From: Mansonella perstans
Lineage: Eukaryota > Nematoda > Chromadorea > Rhabditida > Onchocercidae
Direction of reading: 5' to 3'
Length of the DNA: 55,901 nucleotides
Assembly (NCBI GenBank): GCA_037074765.1
Contig: JBAMDO010000279.1
Location: forward strand, 1-55,901
Shown in pieces: positions 36,001 to 48,400 of the stretch. The notes under the pieces are model-generated. The model did not search any database. It was not told the DNA's origin and worked only from the letters and a program-made list of their open reading frames with translations. The translations under genes were made by a program, and so were the position numbers. The first letter of the stretch is position 1, and every line of letters starts with the position of its first letter.

Positions 36001-39000
36001 TTCAGCAATATTTAAATTTTTGATGAAAGGCTAAGTATGCAGCGATAAAAAGCAAAAATTCATAGAAATATATCAATTATGCATAGCTTACTTGCTCCCT
36101 TTTTTCTGAATCAATGTATAATTTCGTATATGGACAAGAGCGACGATAATGTGAAAGAAGATTATAATCATATTTGAAGCGATTACCGCAAAGTACGCAT
36201 GGATGTGATCCAGTAGTGGCATGAAAACCGGCAACATGCCTCTCTAATCTGCAATATATCATTTGTTTAGCCCTATCTAATACATATATAGCTCATGTAT
36301 ATGCTTATGTACGGTTTGATACTGTCAAAACAAAATGAAATTCAGTGCACACATTTACCTTGCCATATTAACGAAAGTACGGGAGCATACCGAACACTGT
36401 ACCATTCCATGAGTAGAAGACCATTTTGTACGCACTGGGTTTAGCTCATTAGTACTCGCAGCATCTCCAGTAACCTGCAACATAACATATTAAAAGGAAA
36501 TAACAGAAAGACTATGAATTAAAATAACTCGAAAGAAAATAAATTAATGCAAACCTGATCTAAATAACTCCATGAAACACTATGTCCCTCACTATCAATT
36601 ATCTCGGATTCACCGGCACCCAAATTTGTTAACATTTCATGAGATGAGAAACGATCTGCTGAATCCTGTTGATAAGCAACCACTGATAAGTCCTAAAAAC
36701 ACCAACATAGTCCAAACTAATATCGCAGTACCAAAACACAATTCCTAGGATTAGGATAATCTAAAAGATGATTCAAGAAGCATAAAGGGTAACAGAATCA
36801 AGTAAAGAAACAAATTTTGAACCACATACATTAATTACAATAATTAAAAATCACCTTCATCCAAAATTCTGAGATATTGACATACCTTGTCCTTATCTGT
36901 GGAAAGATAGATATCCTGCGATATCACGTCACCATCATCTTCTTGTGAAACTACAATATATATGTTAAGCTTTAAGATTCAATGATCTGATATGAAAAGT
37001 GAACAGAGTTAACATGGAAATAATGCAAGATGATATTCCAAACCCCACAAGATTTCATACATTTTTTATATCTGGATAGATGAATAGAAAAAAAAGGAGA
37101 TATTCATATTATTCTACAGCTGTAATCATAAAGATTACAAGGATTTGATAAAGTTCTACTTCACAATGGCTCCTCTGTTAACTGACGTATTTGTGAAGGA
37201 AAGAAAATAACAATCTTTCATTGCTTTCGTAAGTCAATTACCTGTAGTGCAAATGAGGAACAAAGTTTAGTATTTCAAATTCCTTATAAGCTATCGAAGT
37301 ACTGAGAATCCTACACTTATTTCAATGAATCGTTACTCTTTCGCTTATACAATTAGAAATGCAAAACTTACTCCCACCAAATCGTTGCGAATATTCTTCA
37401 CTTAACTCTTGCATTATATCCGCTACCATATCTTTCAATGTCTCGTCATCCATAGAAATATCTCGAGTATCCGAAAGACGTACCTAAGATTGTTTACTTC
37501 TTGTTTACCATTATTAAACAGAAACAAAAAGTTGGAAACGAACATGGATAAATATTTCCATGCAAAAATTTAACATGACATTTCATAGTATTCTGTAGTT
37601 CACTGACCTGTATCTCATTACAGCTACTTCGCCAGTGCTTGATTAAACTATAATGCTGACGAAACATTTGCCCACAGAGACTGCAAAAATGATCACCATT
37701 GCCACTTCGTGCATCAACGGGAATAATACCTCGATGCATAGCTATATGCCATTGAATCACAGCGTTAGATATTTTCACACCACACTGTTTACAAGGAACA
37801 CCGGAACATACATTACTCTGAGAATCTAAAGTAAAAGATGAAAAGAAGTGCAACTGCAGAAGCGCATAAAACATCCATTAGATTTCACCTTTTTTCGGGT
37901 ACGCTCAGAATCAAATAAGTTAATGAAAAAAAATATTCAGATTATTGCAGAATTATAGTATGCAGCACTGGCTATGCTGTTAGATAAACATATATCTAAA
38001 TGTACTCTGTACAATGTCCAGTAAAAAAAAATTTTTAAAAAAAGCTTACTTAGAGGAGATTGCATATCGATGAGACCAAATGTGTCCGATTTAAAGAGTA
38101 AGTTCGGATTAATACCTATTTTCATGACAGGTGGTGGTGCTTCGTCCGCTTTTTTCCTTGCAAATTTTAATACCATTGATCGTAAAACATTAACATCCAT
38201 TGTCTGGAAAATCATTTCCAATATTTGTAAATATTAAGAAATGAAGAAATAAGTTAAAAGTAAATAAATATTAAAATCCATGAAGCAAATCGCTAAACTG
38301 TAAACAAACCCTTCTTCTTTCAGCTTGTATCAGTTCACTTAGCTCATGACATGTTCGGCGCCAATGATAGAACAGATTATATTCATATTTGTAGACTTTC
38401 TGACATAGCGGACATTGAAAAGAACCAGAAATCTATATTAAAAAATCGCCTAGACAAAGAGCAAATAACATATATGTCATATATGTTATATTTCAGAATT
38501 ATACCTATATCTGTACCAAGCTTATGTGTCGCTAAATTTCCAAACTTTAAAACCTTCAAAGAACATACATCCTACAGTTATTTGTGAAACGCTAAATTTA
38601 AAAGCTTAAAATTCTACCAAGGTCATATGCGTCATCGTTACATTCATTGAATCCTTGTATCTCTTACATCTCATCCATTTCTACTGATTCTAAGTATTTT
38701 ATGAAAAACTCCCAAGCAAATGGCTAAATTTCAAAAACTTCATTGAGAATGGACCTGATGAACTGCTAAATGTCTTTCCAACCTAGCAGTATTGATAAAT
38801 GTTTGATCGCATTCTGGACATGAATAAGTACCATACACACGGTTTCTATAAATTGACAATAACAAATATTGGATCATTATAACTCAAGATAGCGCATATG
38901 TCAGAATGAACAGTTACACCAGATAAAGTTCGGTTCATCTGGTGTGACTGATCAGCAGCAAAAGAAACAGTTGGGATCAGAAAATGCCAATAACTTGCCA

Positions 39001-40841
39001 CTTATCCACAAAACTCGAAATACTAATTAGAATAATTGGTCATGCCCATAAAGTAATGCTTTTAAAAAATTGGACACATAGCAGCAGAAGAAAAGTAATG
39101 CAGTCAAATGTAAAACAGGAAGTCAAAAAAAGAAAAAAAAAGAACCTTCTATATCTTCCCAATTGATATGGGTCATAGCCAGCTGAATTGCCAAATAACT
39201 GTTGCATAATTTTACCATGTTTGTCTATATCCACGATTTCCACACCATGATAAGAATCATTTTCTGTAAAAGGAAAAAAAGAAACTCAATTTGTGCTACT
39301 GAAACCAATAAAAACATTTCTATCATGTAGAGTTAACTGAAAAATCTGAGAAAATCCCCAGTTGCTACCGAGCTAAAACTATTTTGTAATAGAAAATTTA
39401 ATAATTCTCATTGTCATTCGTAAAGCTATGAACAAAACAAACATAATTGTGTTACCACATTTGAATATATTTGGAAGTACTTGAAAGCAACCGAAGATCA
39501 TTTTTCTACTTATAAAAGCAGAAATTTATGGTGAAAAATTGCTCAAAATAAAGAAGCTGAATAATCAAAAAATTGATTTTGAAAATTTTGAAGCTACGTT
39601 TTCTGCAGTAAGAAGATGAAAGTTCTGATTCGGTGAGCTCATCTATTTCTAGCAACACCGTCTCCGTACCGTCATCATTTCTCAAGATCTGAACGTTATC
39701 CACTTTTTCAATATCTGAAACGTCATTTATTCAGTTATGAAGCGAAATCTTTCCCCTTATTTCCAACATGCTACTCCTTGGAAAGATAACGGTTAAACTG
39801 GATTTATAAGAAGTAAAAGAAAATTTAAATACCGCACCAACATCAGGTCCATTTAAGCTCAAAATCAGATAATATTCTTGGTCGTCTCCAACAATCACTT
39901 GTCCAACCGTGCTTTCTTCAATTACTTCCGTTTCTTCAACCTGAAAAAAAAAGTCTTGGATAATTAATCCTAGCTCTCTTGTTAACAGTATCAGTCAAGC
40001 TGTTAGCCGTTTATCAGAGTATGAAAACCTTTGTGCATTTAATAATAACTGCATGCCAAGAAAATGATTTAAACTATACATAAAGTACAAATGATTCTGC
40101 AATACGAGATTTTGGTGATACCAGGTGCTGCGAATACCTGGTTATCCACTTGTTTTTTGGTATGCCATTCTCTTAAGAGATTAGCGATTTTAGAACTTTT
40201 GGTAATCACACAAAACTGCCCAGCAGGCAACCTATTCCTACAAATCATAGTCTAATTTCACAAAGAGGCAATGTTGCATTACATTCTTTCACTGATTATT
40301 GGAAGCAAATTATATAAAATGGAAAATGAAGCAACTAAATGCCTTGAGAAAGTAAAATTCCTTCAACTATCAAACAGTATCTTCACCTCAACACTTTCTT
40401 GTGAAACATAGTTTTTTGTATCGATAGTTTTCGTGATAGCATTTGTTTTCTGCACACTTTGCATTTCGTCCGATGACCGGCCATTATCACCCTTATCAGG
40501 TGCTTCATCTACAAATTAATAAATATTCTTCATCTGTAAATTTAAGAACTACACAGACTGTTCAGCTTTTAGCATGACTATTTTACACATAGGTTCGTCA
40601 ATCAAAAAAACTGAAAACAAATAAATCAAAAATTGATTCAGAAACAAATTTCCCAATGCGAAAAATTTGTAACTAAAAAGTAATGAATTGAAATGAAATC
40701 AAAAAATAGCAACTGCATTATTTTAAAATTTGAAACAAAAAGCCAACCGGCATGTTGGAAATGGCGGGTAAACAAAACAAATAGCTACAAAAATGCAAGT
40801 AATCTTGACGGGAACAAATTACCCATTGAGGCGCTGGTCAT
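33019..40841 (-). CDS. Seven-zinc-finger nuclear protein with alternating C2H2/C2HC fingers, 853 aa
   Basis: Probable DNA- or protein-binding nuclear factor. The 21 exons join in phase: 40841-40823, 40508-40387, 39940-39838, 39714-39598, 39263-39146, 38845-38755, 38432-38310, 38203-38050, 37825-37608, 37483-37372, 36950-36886, 36692-36555, 36474-36359, 36248-36092, 35703-35496, 35262-35125, 35018-34921, 34398-34303, 33778-33602, 33458-33320, 33071-33019. Fingers come as pairs: C2H2 at C169-H189, then C2HC at C197-C218 (YKYEYNLFYHWRRTC). A second pair is C294-H313 and C330-C351 (HYSLIKHWRSSC). A third is C487-H508 and C516-C537 (YDYNLLSHYRRSC). A lone C2H2 lies at C617-H638. The N- and C-terminal thirds are acidic and low-complexity. 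Seven fingers and this length recall C. elegans MEP-1 as I remember it, but I could not align them. An acceptor (gtacttttag) lies about 48 bases before the ATG. Confidence 0.88.
33853..33873 (+). other. G-rich tract, possible G-quadruplex
   Basis: The run gggggtgaggggtgggggagg is exceptional in this AT-rich window. It has three runs of four or more G and a final GG, so a stable three-tetrad fold would need bulging or splitting of a long run. It lies in an intron of the zinc-finger gene, on the strand that serves as transcription template. Confidence 0.5.
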
Positions 40842-41952
40842 TCGGTCAGTTTTTTTCTCCGAACTAATTTCTTGACGACTTCTAAAAGTACCAGTGAATC
40901 CCTGCAACTTCAATACATACTGTTAGAATCTCGAGAACGCCCGAAACGCGGCCGCACCGTGGAGATATTGTGGCCTTACGTTTGCTTTCTTTTGGATAAA
41001 GGTATAGTTGGACTTATCTTTACGTTTGAATAATAGTTCTTTTCCAGACACTTACGCACGCGTTCATTCTTGCTCACTTTACTGCCAAAGTCACTTTTAA
41101 GCCCAAAGTCAATGCGTAATAATGCGCGATTGCAGTTGAACTCTTGGCCTTTTAATTTTATGAAATATTATATCCTGCTTAATTGTCTAGGCATAAGTGT
41201 AATACTTAGATCTTGCTAGTTGTATGAATATGATTGAGTAGTTTGTCAAGCGCTGCTGATTTGATTTGTGCATGAAAATTGGAAAACGATCGATAAGAAT
41301 GACTAATTAGCAGAGTAGTAACTAATTAGATATCTAATTCGTCTCACATTTGAGATATACCTTCTCGACATTTTGCTAATTATTTCATTCCATCGGTCTA
41401 ATTCTCTCTGCAAATCTTTAATTAAAAAACTAGAGAACTTTGGATTATGGGCCGGGCCAATATTTATTCACTGAATGATCAACTTAAATGAAAACTATGT
41501 CAAATGAAAAGGACAGTAAGAATACGGGGACAGGTTTTTTTTACCTGTAATTTGATTTATTTCTAATCCATGATATATTTTAGCATTTGTCAAATGCATT
41601 GAGTCTATCACCATTAGGTAGGCTACTGGTTTCCTTCGAAGTAGACGGATTTGTAAGCTATTTTATCTATCAAATAATTATTGCTAATTAGTACACATAG
41701 TACATACATAGTACATAATTAGTATATACGTTAATTTTATTACTTTTATTCTATTAGGCCGTTTCCATAGCACAATTGTAAGCGGATCTGCTCTTACGTC
41801 TCAAAACATGTAAATTGGGACTGATTAATTAATCAATTAATTAAAACATGAGTCTTTCACGCTGATTAATGCTCATTTTCCTGATTAATACCATGCTGTA
41901 CACATTTAATTAGTTCATTGCATATCCGACAAACATAAAACATACTTTTTCA
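40842..41952. promoter_or_regulatory. Divergent promoter region between zinc-finger gene and METTL26 homologue
   Basis: The two genes diverge from this ~1.1 kb interval. Its left part (about 40920-41150) is the most GC-rich intergenic patch in the window, including aacgcccgaaacgcggccgcaccg and acttacgcacgcgttc. It also holds acceptor-like sites on both strands, such as gtacttttag on the minus strand and gcgattgcag on the plus strand near 41130. It likely contains both transcription starts, perhaps with 5' UTR exons. No TATA box can be assigned with confidence. Confidence 0.45.
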
Positions 41953-43741
41953 ATGTTATGCATACCGGCTGCGGAACGTAACAAGCAGCCAATACTGGAT
42001 ATTCTCAAACAGTATATCGATAACCAACCACGCACCGTATGTATTCTTGATTATACGGATTTGTTAAAAGTTTTTTCTGGATTTTCTTAAAAATTTTTTT
42101 CAACTGATTAATTAAACTAAACCGCTTAAGTTAATTAAGATAGCCATCCTTCTGATGGTTTTTTTTTCCCTTAGTAGATAAGATAATTTAAATCGAATTA
42201 AAATGATCGAATGTTTAAAAAGCTTCTTTTGTAGTTGTTGGAAATTGGTTCTGGTAGTGGTCAACATATTTGCCATTTTGCGTCACATTTTCGAAACGTT
42301 TTATTCCAACCATCTGATATGGATGATCGTTATGTGAAATCGATAAATCTTTACGTTGACAGGTTCAAGGTTCAAACTTGTATCTTTCTGATATATAATT
42401 TAAATTAGTTTTTAATTCAGTTTGAAATTTTTTCAAATCAGGTAGAGGATAATATGAACATGAAATGATGTATGGTTGATGGGAACTAGTCACTTGTTTA
42501 TTCTTTCTACGTAACTGAACTTTTGAAAAAGCCTTCTCAACGAAAGAGTATATTTGAATATAGACATTCTGCTGGCTTCTGAGCGAAATAAGTTTCTCTG
42601 TTGCTTCTATTAATTAGATACTTAGCAGTGCTTTTACTAATTAGATACTTCACAGTGCTTCTACTAATTAGATTATTTCGCAGTACTGCTAAGCAAATTA
42701 TTTGATTTTTAGGAAATGCAAAACCGTAAGCAGCTTATATGTATTTTAATTTCAAATTATTATGCTTTGCCATATGTCTAGTCGTCGAATATTGTGCAAG
42801 TTTGTTTGTTTCAGAGCTTTCTTTTTAGCTTAGTAACGTTAAAGAGGCTTTGAAAATTGATGTTCGAGAAGATATTAGCTGCTGGAATCTGTCGAGTGAG
42901 TTCCAACCAGAGCACATCGATTATCTCTTATCGATTAATATGATACATATCAGTTCAAATGCTGCTGTTCGTGCATTATTTAAAGTATTTTTTTTATCTA
43001 AAATTATTATTTCCCTGATATAACTTGGTCATTTAGTTTCATTTAGGTCATTTACTCAGGTGGTAATGATAGACTTTGATTTTGAGCTTAAAAAGCAAAG
43101 AAATATGTCATATCATAATGTTCTATCATTCTACCTTAAGCATAATAATTCTAGAAGGCCGAATCATTATTGTCTAAGAGATATGGTTTATTGATTACAT
43201 ATGGTCCGTATGCAGTGAATGGTCAAATAACTCCACAAAGCAACATTGATTTTCATCGATCTCTTTGTTCGTTCAATCCTGAATGGGGTTTACGTGATAT
43301 AAATATTTTAAGACAGGTTTTTTTGTTCAATTCAATTTTTGCAAACTATTGACTTATAATTTATCACTTTTTGTAACACTTTTAAAATTTTGTATTTGCA
43401 TTCAATTGTGCAATTTGGCATCATTTTTTGTAGAGATGGAAAAAGCAAGAGAGAGAAGATTTGAGGTTTCACTTTTGTTGATGGTAGCACTTGCCTTCTT
43501 CATTTTTTATTTTTCTATCTTTAAAATCCTTTTGCAAAAATTGCCATGTTCAATTACAGCTACAATATTGATTAACAAATTTGGATTAAACCGAAAGAAC
43601 AGAACTTATTGAACGAAAAATATTAGAAAAGTCGCCCTGCTTTTTTTGCAGGAAGCGGCTGATCATGGATTACATCTGCGAAAAGTACATGATATGCCAG
43701 CCAACAACAAAATGATAATTTTTGAACGACAATCTCTATGA
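41953..43741 (+). CDS. METTL26: METTL26/UPF0585 methyltransferase-like protein, 204 aa
   Basis: Member of the conserved UPF0585 family (human METTL26/C16orf13, fly CG18661): a class I SAM-methyltransferase fold of unknown substrate. Five exons in phase: 41953-42036, 42235-42362, 42834-42984, 43155-43316 and 43652-43741. The start MLCIPAAERNKQPIL and the SAM-site motif LEIGSGSGQH (30-39) are typical. So are QPSDMDDRYVKSI, INMIHISSN and the LLITYGPYAVNGQITPQSN block, then FNPEWGLRD and an end in KMIIFERQSL. The length equals the usual family length of about 204 residues. A partial, decayed duplicate of the last exon and the preceding intron starts right at the stop codon. The next gene on this strand is the kelch gene 1.75 kb away. 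Confidence 0.95.
42596..42697. repeat. Triplicated ~33-bp unit in a METTL26 intron
   Basis: Three imperfect copies of (t/c)tactaattagata(c/t)tt(a/c)gcagtgct. Related ctaattaga sequences occur at 41310-41340 upstream of the gene. Non-coding. Confidence 0.6.
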
Positions 43742-43743
43742 TG

Positions 43744-44140
43744 AATCTGAGTGGCGTTTACGTGATATAAATATTTTAAAAGAGGTTTCCTTGTTCATTC
43801 AGTTTCTGGTGGTAGCATTTCTTTTTCATCCTTTCATTTTTTTGAGTTTCAAAATTGTCTGTAATATTGGATTCAGTAGATCATTTCTTTAAATTTAAAA
43901 ATGAGATTGTAAAATTTACCTGTGTTTAATTGCAGCTGTCTTTACTGAATTCGTTTGCATTGGCCAATTTCAAATTTCAGACCGAAACAGCAGTTGACTG
44001 AACGGAAATTATTAGAAAAGTTACTCTGCTTTTTTGTAGAAAGCGGCTATGAATTGCCAATGCATTATATCTGCTAAAAGTGCATTAATTGCTAACTTAA
44101 TAACAAGATGATAGTTTTGGACGACAATCTGTGTCATCAA
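43744..44140 (+). pseudogene. Decayed tandem copy of the METTL26 3' end
   Basis: Sequence after the METTL26 stop repeats its 3' part. The segment gtttacgtgatataaatatttta of exon 4 (43289-43311) recurs at 43752 on. The tail of the intron and last exon (43590-43740) recurs at 43980-44130, including gaacg(g)aaa..attagaaaagt, ctgctttttt, a(a)gcggct and acgacaatct. The copy lacks the first part of exon 4 and carries deletions. Its exon-5 equivalent no longer encodes the family C-terminus. It could still act as a downstream splice acceptor (ttttttgtag near 44031-44040), but looks like a relic. Confidence 0.75.
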
Positions 44141-44720
44141 AGAAGAATCAGGTCAGTCATTCTGAGAAATGATGACGAAGCGATACACTGGGACATCTCT
44201 TTATTTGTGGAATTTGTTTGTATTAATAGACGGGAATTAATTCCTGAAATGTTCGTTCAAGTAAAATATTTGACCTTAAATTTTAATCACAATCGTACAA
44301 AAGCTTTCACTTGAATAAAGGTGTTAGAATAAGTAAATTAGTCAGCCACCATGAATAGTTCTATCTCGACTTGCTGGTTTATAAAATAAACGATTTGCGG
44401 TCAGGCATTTTTTGATAATTAATTGTGAATAGCTAATTATGTTATTGAGATGTAATGCGATAGATTATCGAGCAGGCTTGCAGTGGCATTCCTTATATCA
44501 GATATCCAGAATTTAGACTACCAGTGTACTAAGGGGAATTTGTCTGGCATTTCAATCTTTCCGCAGGAGATTAGTGATTGGGACTTGCTAGGAGAAATGT
44601 AGGATGGAAGATTTCCCTTTGATGCAGGATGGGATCTCAGTTTTCAATCAGTGTCGGGCCGCAAGTTCTTCAAACCATTGTTTTGGCATTTTGTTTACGC
44701 GGATGGTTTGGCCTGCAGAA

Positions 44721-45024
44721 GGTGTGTGTGTGTGTGGTATGGTATGGTGTGGTATGGTGTGATATGATATGGTATGGTATGGTATGATATGATATGATAT
44801 GATATGATATGATATGATATGATATGATATGATATGGTATGGTATGGTATGGTATGGTATGGTATGGCATGGTATGGTATGGTATGGTATGATATGATAT
44901 GATATGATATGATATGACATCATATGATATGATATGGTATGGTATGGTGTGGTATGGTATGGTATGGTTTGGTATGGTATGGTTTGGTTTGGTTTGGTTT
45001 GGTTTGGTTAAGGTATGGTTAAGG
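44721..45024. repeat. Pentanucleotide microsatellite (ggtat/gatat)n
   Basis: After a short (gt)n run, about 290 bases of 5-base units: ggtat blocks alternate with gatat blocks and end in ggttt units. The reverse strand reads as a His/Tyr/Ile/Pro pseudo-protein with no stops, an artefact of the repeat. It separates the METTL26 region from the kelch gene. Confidence 0.95.
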
Positions 45025-45496
45025 TCTTTGTCGTGGTTGATTGAGTCAACTACTTATTAGGTACGAGGTGGTTTTTTTTGTCAAGTTCAAATTTGAATTT
45101 CCCTCGTTCGGGTAGCAGCACTCAACTGAAATACTATGATCACACAGAGGACACAAAATGCATAAAAAGTTAAATTCTGAAAGGTAATCGCAGAAATTGC
45201 TCATGTTTTTACTCATGTTCCGTGTGCAATCTGCGTCTGTGATACCATGCATATAAAATTAAACAAGCAAATTAATTAATGCTAATGTGCGTGAAATAGA
45301 TGTTGGCGATGATGATCTATGCTTATTAAGTATATGCATGATATAAGAAATAAAACTAAAGGAGTAAATGAGTATGCTACTTAAAACAATTTTGCGCATA
45401 CGGTGCTGAAACAAGTTATGTAAGCATCCATGTCAGTTACACAAAAAGTTTATTCGAATCAAAATTAGAAGCTGTTGAATTTCTCTGCAGATTTCA

Positions 45497-48400
45497 ATGG
45501 CTGAATCGGCGAACAATTCTCATACATCTGCGGGATTTGAGATCATCGAGCATCATTTCAACAGACACCGGCGGAGCAATGGTGATTTTCCCGACGAAGT
45601 CGGTGCGTACTGATGTTATTCTTCGTAATATTTAAAAAAACATTTGTAATATTTCCTAAAAAAAATTATATTATGAAAAATTACGATCTTTTTAATTGAC
45701 GGATAAATTATTTGAGAATTTTTCAATCAATGAAACTTGCTTTGTTGGCTTTTTCTTATCAACTGAGAGACACCGCTATCTCAAGTTCTTTAAAATATCA
45801 GGGCAAATTTTGACTCCAGTCAGTACTACTACCATTCCATTGTGAGGTAACACAGTCGGATGTGTTAAATTCTTTTTAGAGTTTTGCATTGACTTTCTGC
45901 TTGTATTGCACTCATTTTCTGATTTGATGTCTTATATTTTTTTAGAATTAACAGAGCGAAGTGGAATGCGCATGGCTTCTGATCGAAATTACGTCTATGT
46001 GGTCGGTGGTTTCTCACCTTTGCGCGAGCCGCTGCTGGCAGAGGTTTGTTGTACATAAAACTACAAATTGAAGAAGATAGAATCCATGTGGAAAGCATGG
46101 AATGCTATTGATTACGACGAGGAAATTTTGAATCTATCATGTAGGAGTTTACATTTATGCCAATAATGAGTAGTTGCTAATTAGTGTCTATTCAAAAGAA
46201 TTTGACTACCTAATCAGACTTAAAAACTCTGCACTTGCTACCTTAATTGCTAATCACGATGGGAATAAAGTTGATCTCGACGAAGTGTGTGACTTTCAAT
46301 CCTGTCTGATTCATTTTCGGTAGCATTATGGCATGGAAGGTTTAGATTGATATCGGTTATTGAGATGAATGAAGTGTTTATAAATCAGGATATTTTGTAA
46401 ATCAGTAAAGAATAAATTAAAAGAGATGAGTTCATGCAATAGTGTGATTCCTTCGAGTTTTTTGTGTTTTCCATGAATTTCCTGGAATGCAATCCAGGAA
46501 GTTTGGCGTTTCAACGTTTTGACCGATACCTGGGAGCTGATGTCCATACCACAGAAGGATTTTCCCGTAGAAATGGCATCTTTTGCAAGTAATTTTTAAT
46601 GATTCTTTTTTATGATCATGTCAAATTTATTAATCATCTACATTTTATATCATTTTTAGTTTATAATTTTTTGATATAGACAATCAGATCATGACACTGT
46701 TGGGATTTTTAAATTTCCTCTGTTCATTGGCATTTTCTTTGTATTTTGCAGGTTGTTTTTTCGATGAACAGATTCTATCTGAATTTTATATGTTTGGTGG
46801 AACCGCAGTTCCCTTCGGTACAATGGCTTCCAATGCAGTCAATTTGCTCAAGCGTGTACAGAATGGAAATTATGTCTGGAAACGATTGAAAACCGTTGGT
46901 GATATTCCCGTTAAGCAGTATGGTTCAGTAAGTATTTTTGTCGATTGTAGAAGTTAACCAATTTAGTTCGAAAAAAGTGATTCAAAATATGTGAAGATAG
47001 AAAAAAGAAACGGAAATTTTTGAATCAGTTTCTGATTATGGTACAAAGTGACTCTGAGTGCATAAACAATTCTTGAAAGATCTGTTGGTTTTGTCCAGCA
47101 TTGCTTGTTGAAATCTTGTTCATTTTTATCTGAAATCCCTCGAGGTACTTTTTTATCATAAATGCTCTGATTCTCAAATTTAAAAAAATTTTCAAAATCC
47201 AAAATTCTTAAATTTATCTCAATTCTCAAAATTGAAAAAAAATTCTCAAATTTATTTCTGGTTACTGCTGAAAAATTATTATTTCTGATAATCCCGTCTT
47301 CCAGTGCCTTGTGTATAATAATGGGAAATTCTATGTGTTTGGCGGAACAACTGGATGGGAGTACAATATGGAAGTTCACAGCTTAGAACCTGTATTCCGT
47401 GTCGAAGAAAATAATACAAGCAGACCAAAACCAATTCACTGGAAATGGACATTTCTTCATGTAATTTACAATTTTCTTGTTTTATTTTTGATCACTAATT
47501 TTTGTCATGAGTTTGAGCTATTTTAATTGCTTCTTGCAGAAAAAAAGAATCTAAATTATTTTTGTAGGATGGGTCACGCGTCAATGGCCGATATAGACAT
47601 GAAGCTGTAAACGTTAACGATGAAATTGTGCTTATAGGTGGTGGTACTCCAGAATGGACTTCACCGCTCACAGAGGTTCGCTTTTACTGTGATATGATCA
47701 TTTAATTGCAAAAAAAAAATTTAAAACATTTTATGTGTTAAAAGTATTACGAGCACTATGGAATGGAAGTAACTTTTTGAATAGTTTAGTAATTCCATCC
47801 AAAATTATCGGAAATAACTTGCTTTAATTTTGATTAAACCAAAAATGAGATATTTAACGACACTTTTAAAAATTTTACTGAGATATTTTCTCAGATCGTA
47901 GTATTATATGTGCATGCATCTCCTATGTTTCTCTTTTTAGTTATTAGTATTTAATATATCCGAATGCAAATTTCGAACCCAGATAACACTGCCTGACACA
48001 GACCACGGATATCCAAGAGTATGTTTTGTTTTAATTTAAAAATTTGGCTCATTTTTCATTTTTCCACTTCATGTCGTATATTAATATAAACTAGGGCTTA
48101 AATGTAAATATATAAATTGTATTTTTTCTTTTATGTTTTAATTGCTGCATTGTTAAGAGCCGAATATACCATGGTTGCGTGAAATTTAGCGATAATGTTT
48201 ACATTCTTGGTGGTTGTACAGAAAAGTCGGTAATACATCACTTCGTTGATGGAATAGTTTTGGTATTTTTTTGTTACTTAATTAATTGATTTAATTTGTC
48301 TTTTGTATGGTATATAAGAGACTAACGAGTATTTAAGTAGCATAATGTTATAACGCTATTTGAAAATTTTTCACGAATCTTCACGATATACACAAGCTTG

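Noticed and set aside
36077..39243. Individual 60-126-codon frames on the minus strand
   Set aside because: These are single exons (with intron read-through) of the one zinc-finger gene, not separate genes.
44648..44923. Long open frame of His-Ile-Pro-Tyr repeats on the minus strand
   Set aside because: Translation of the pentanucleotide microsatellite; no gene context.
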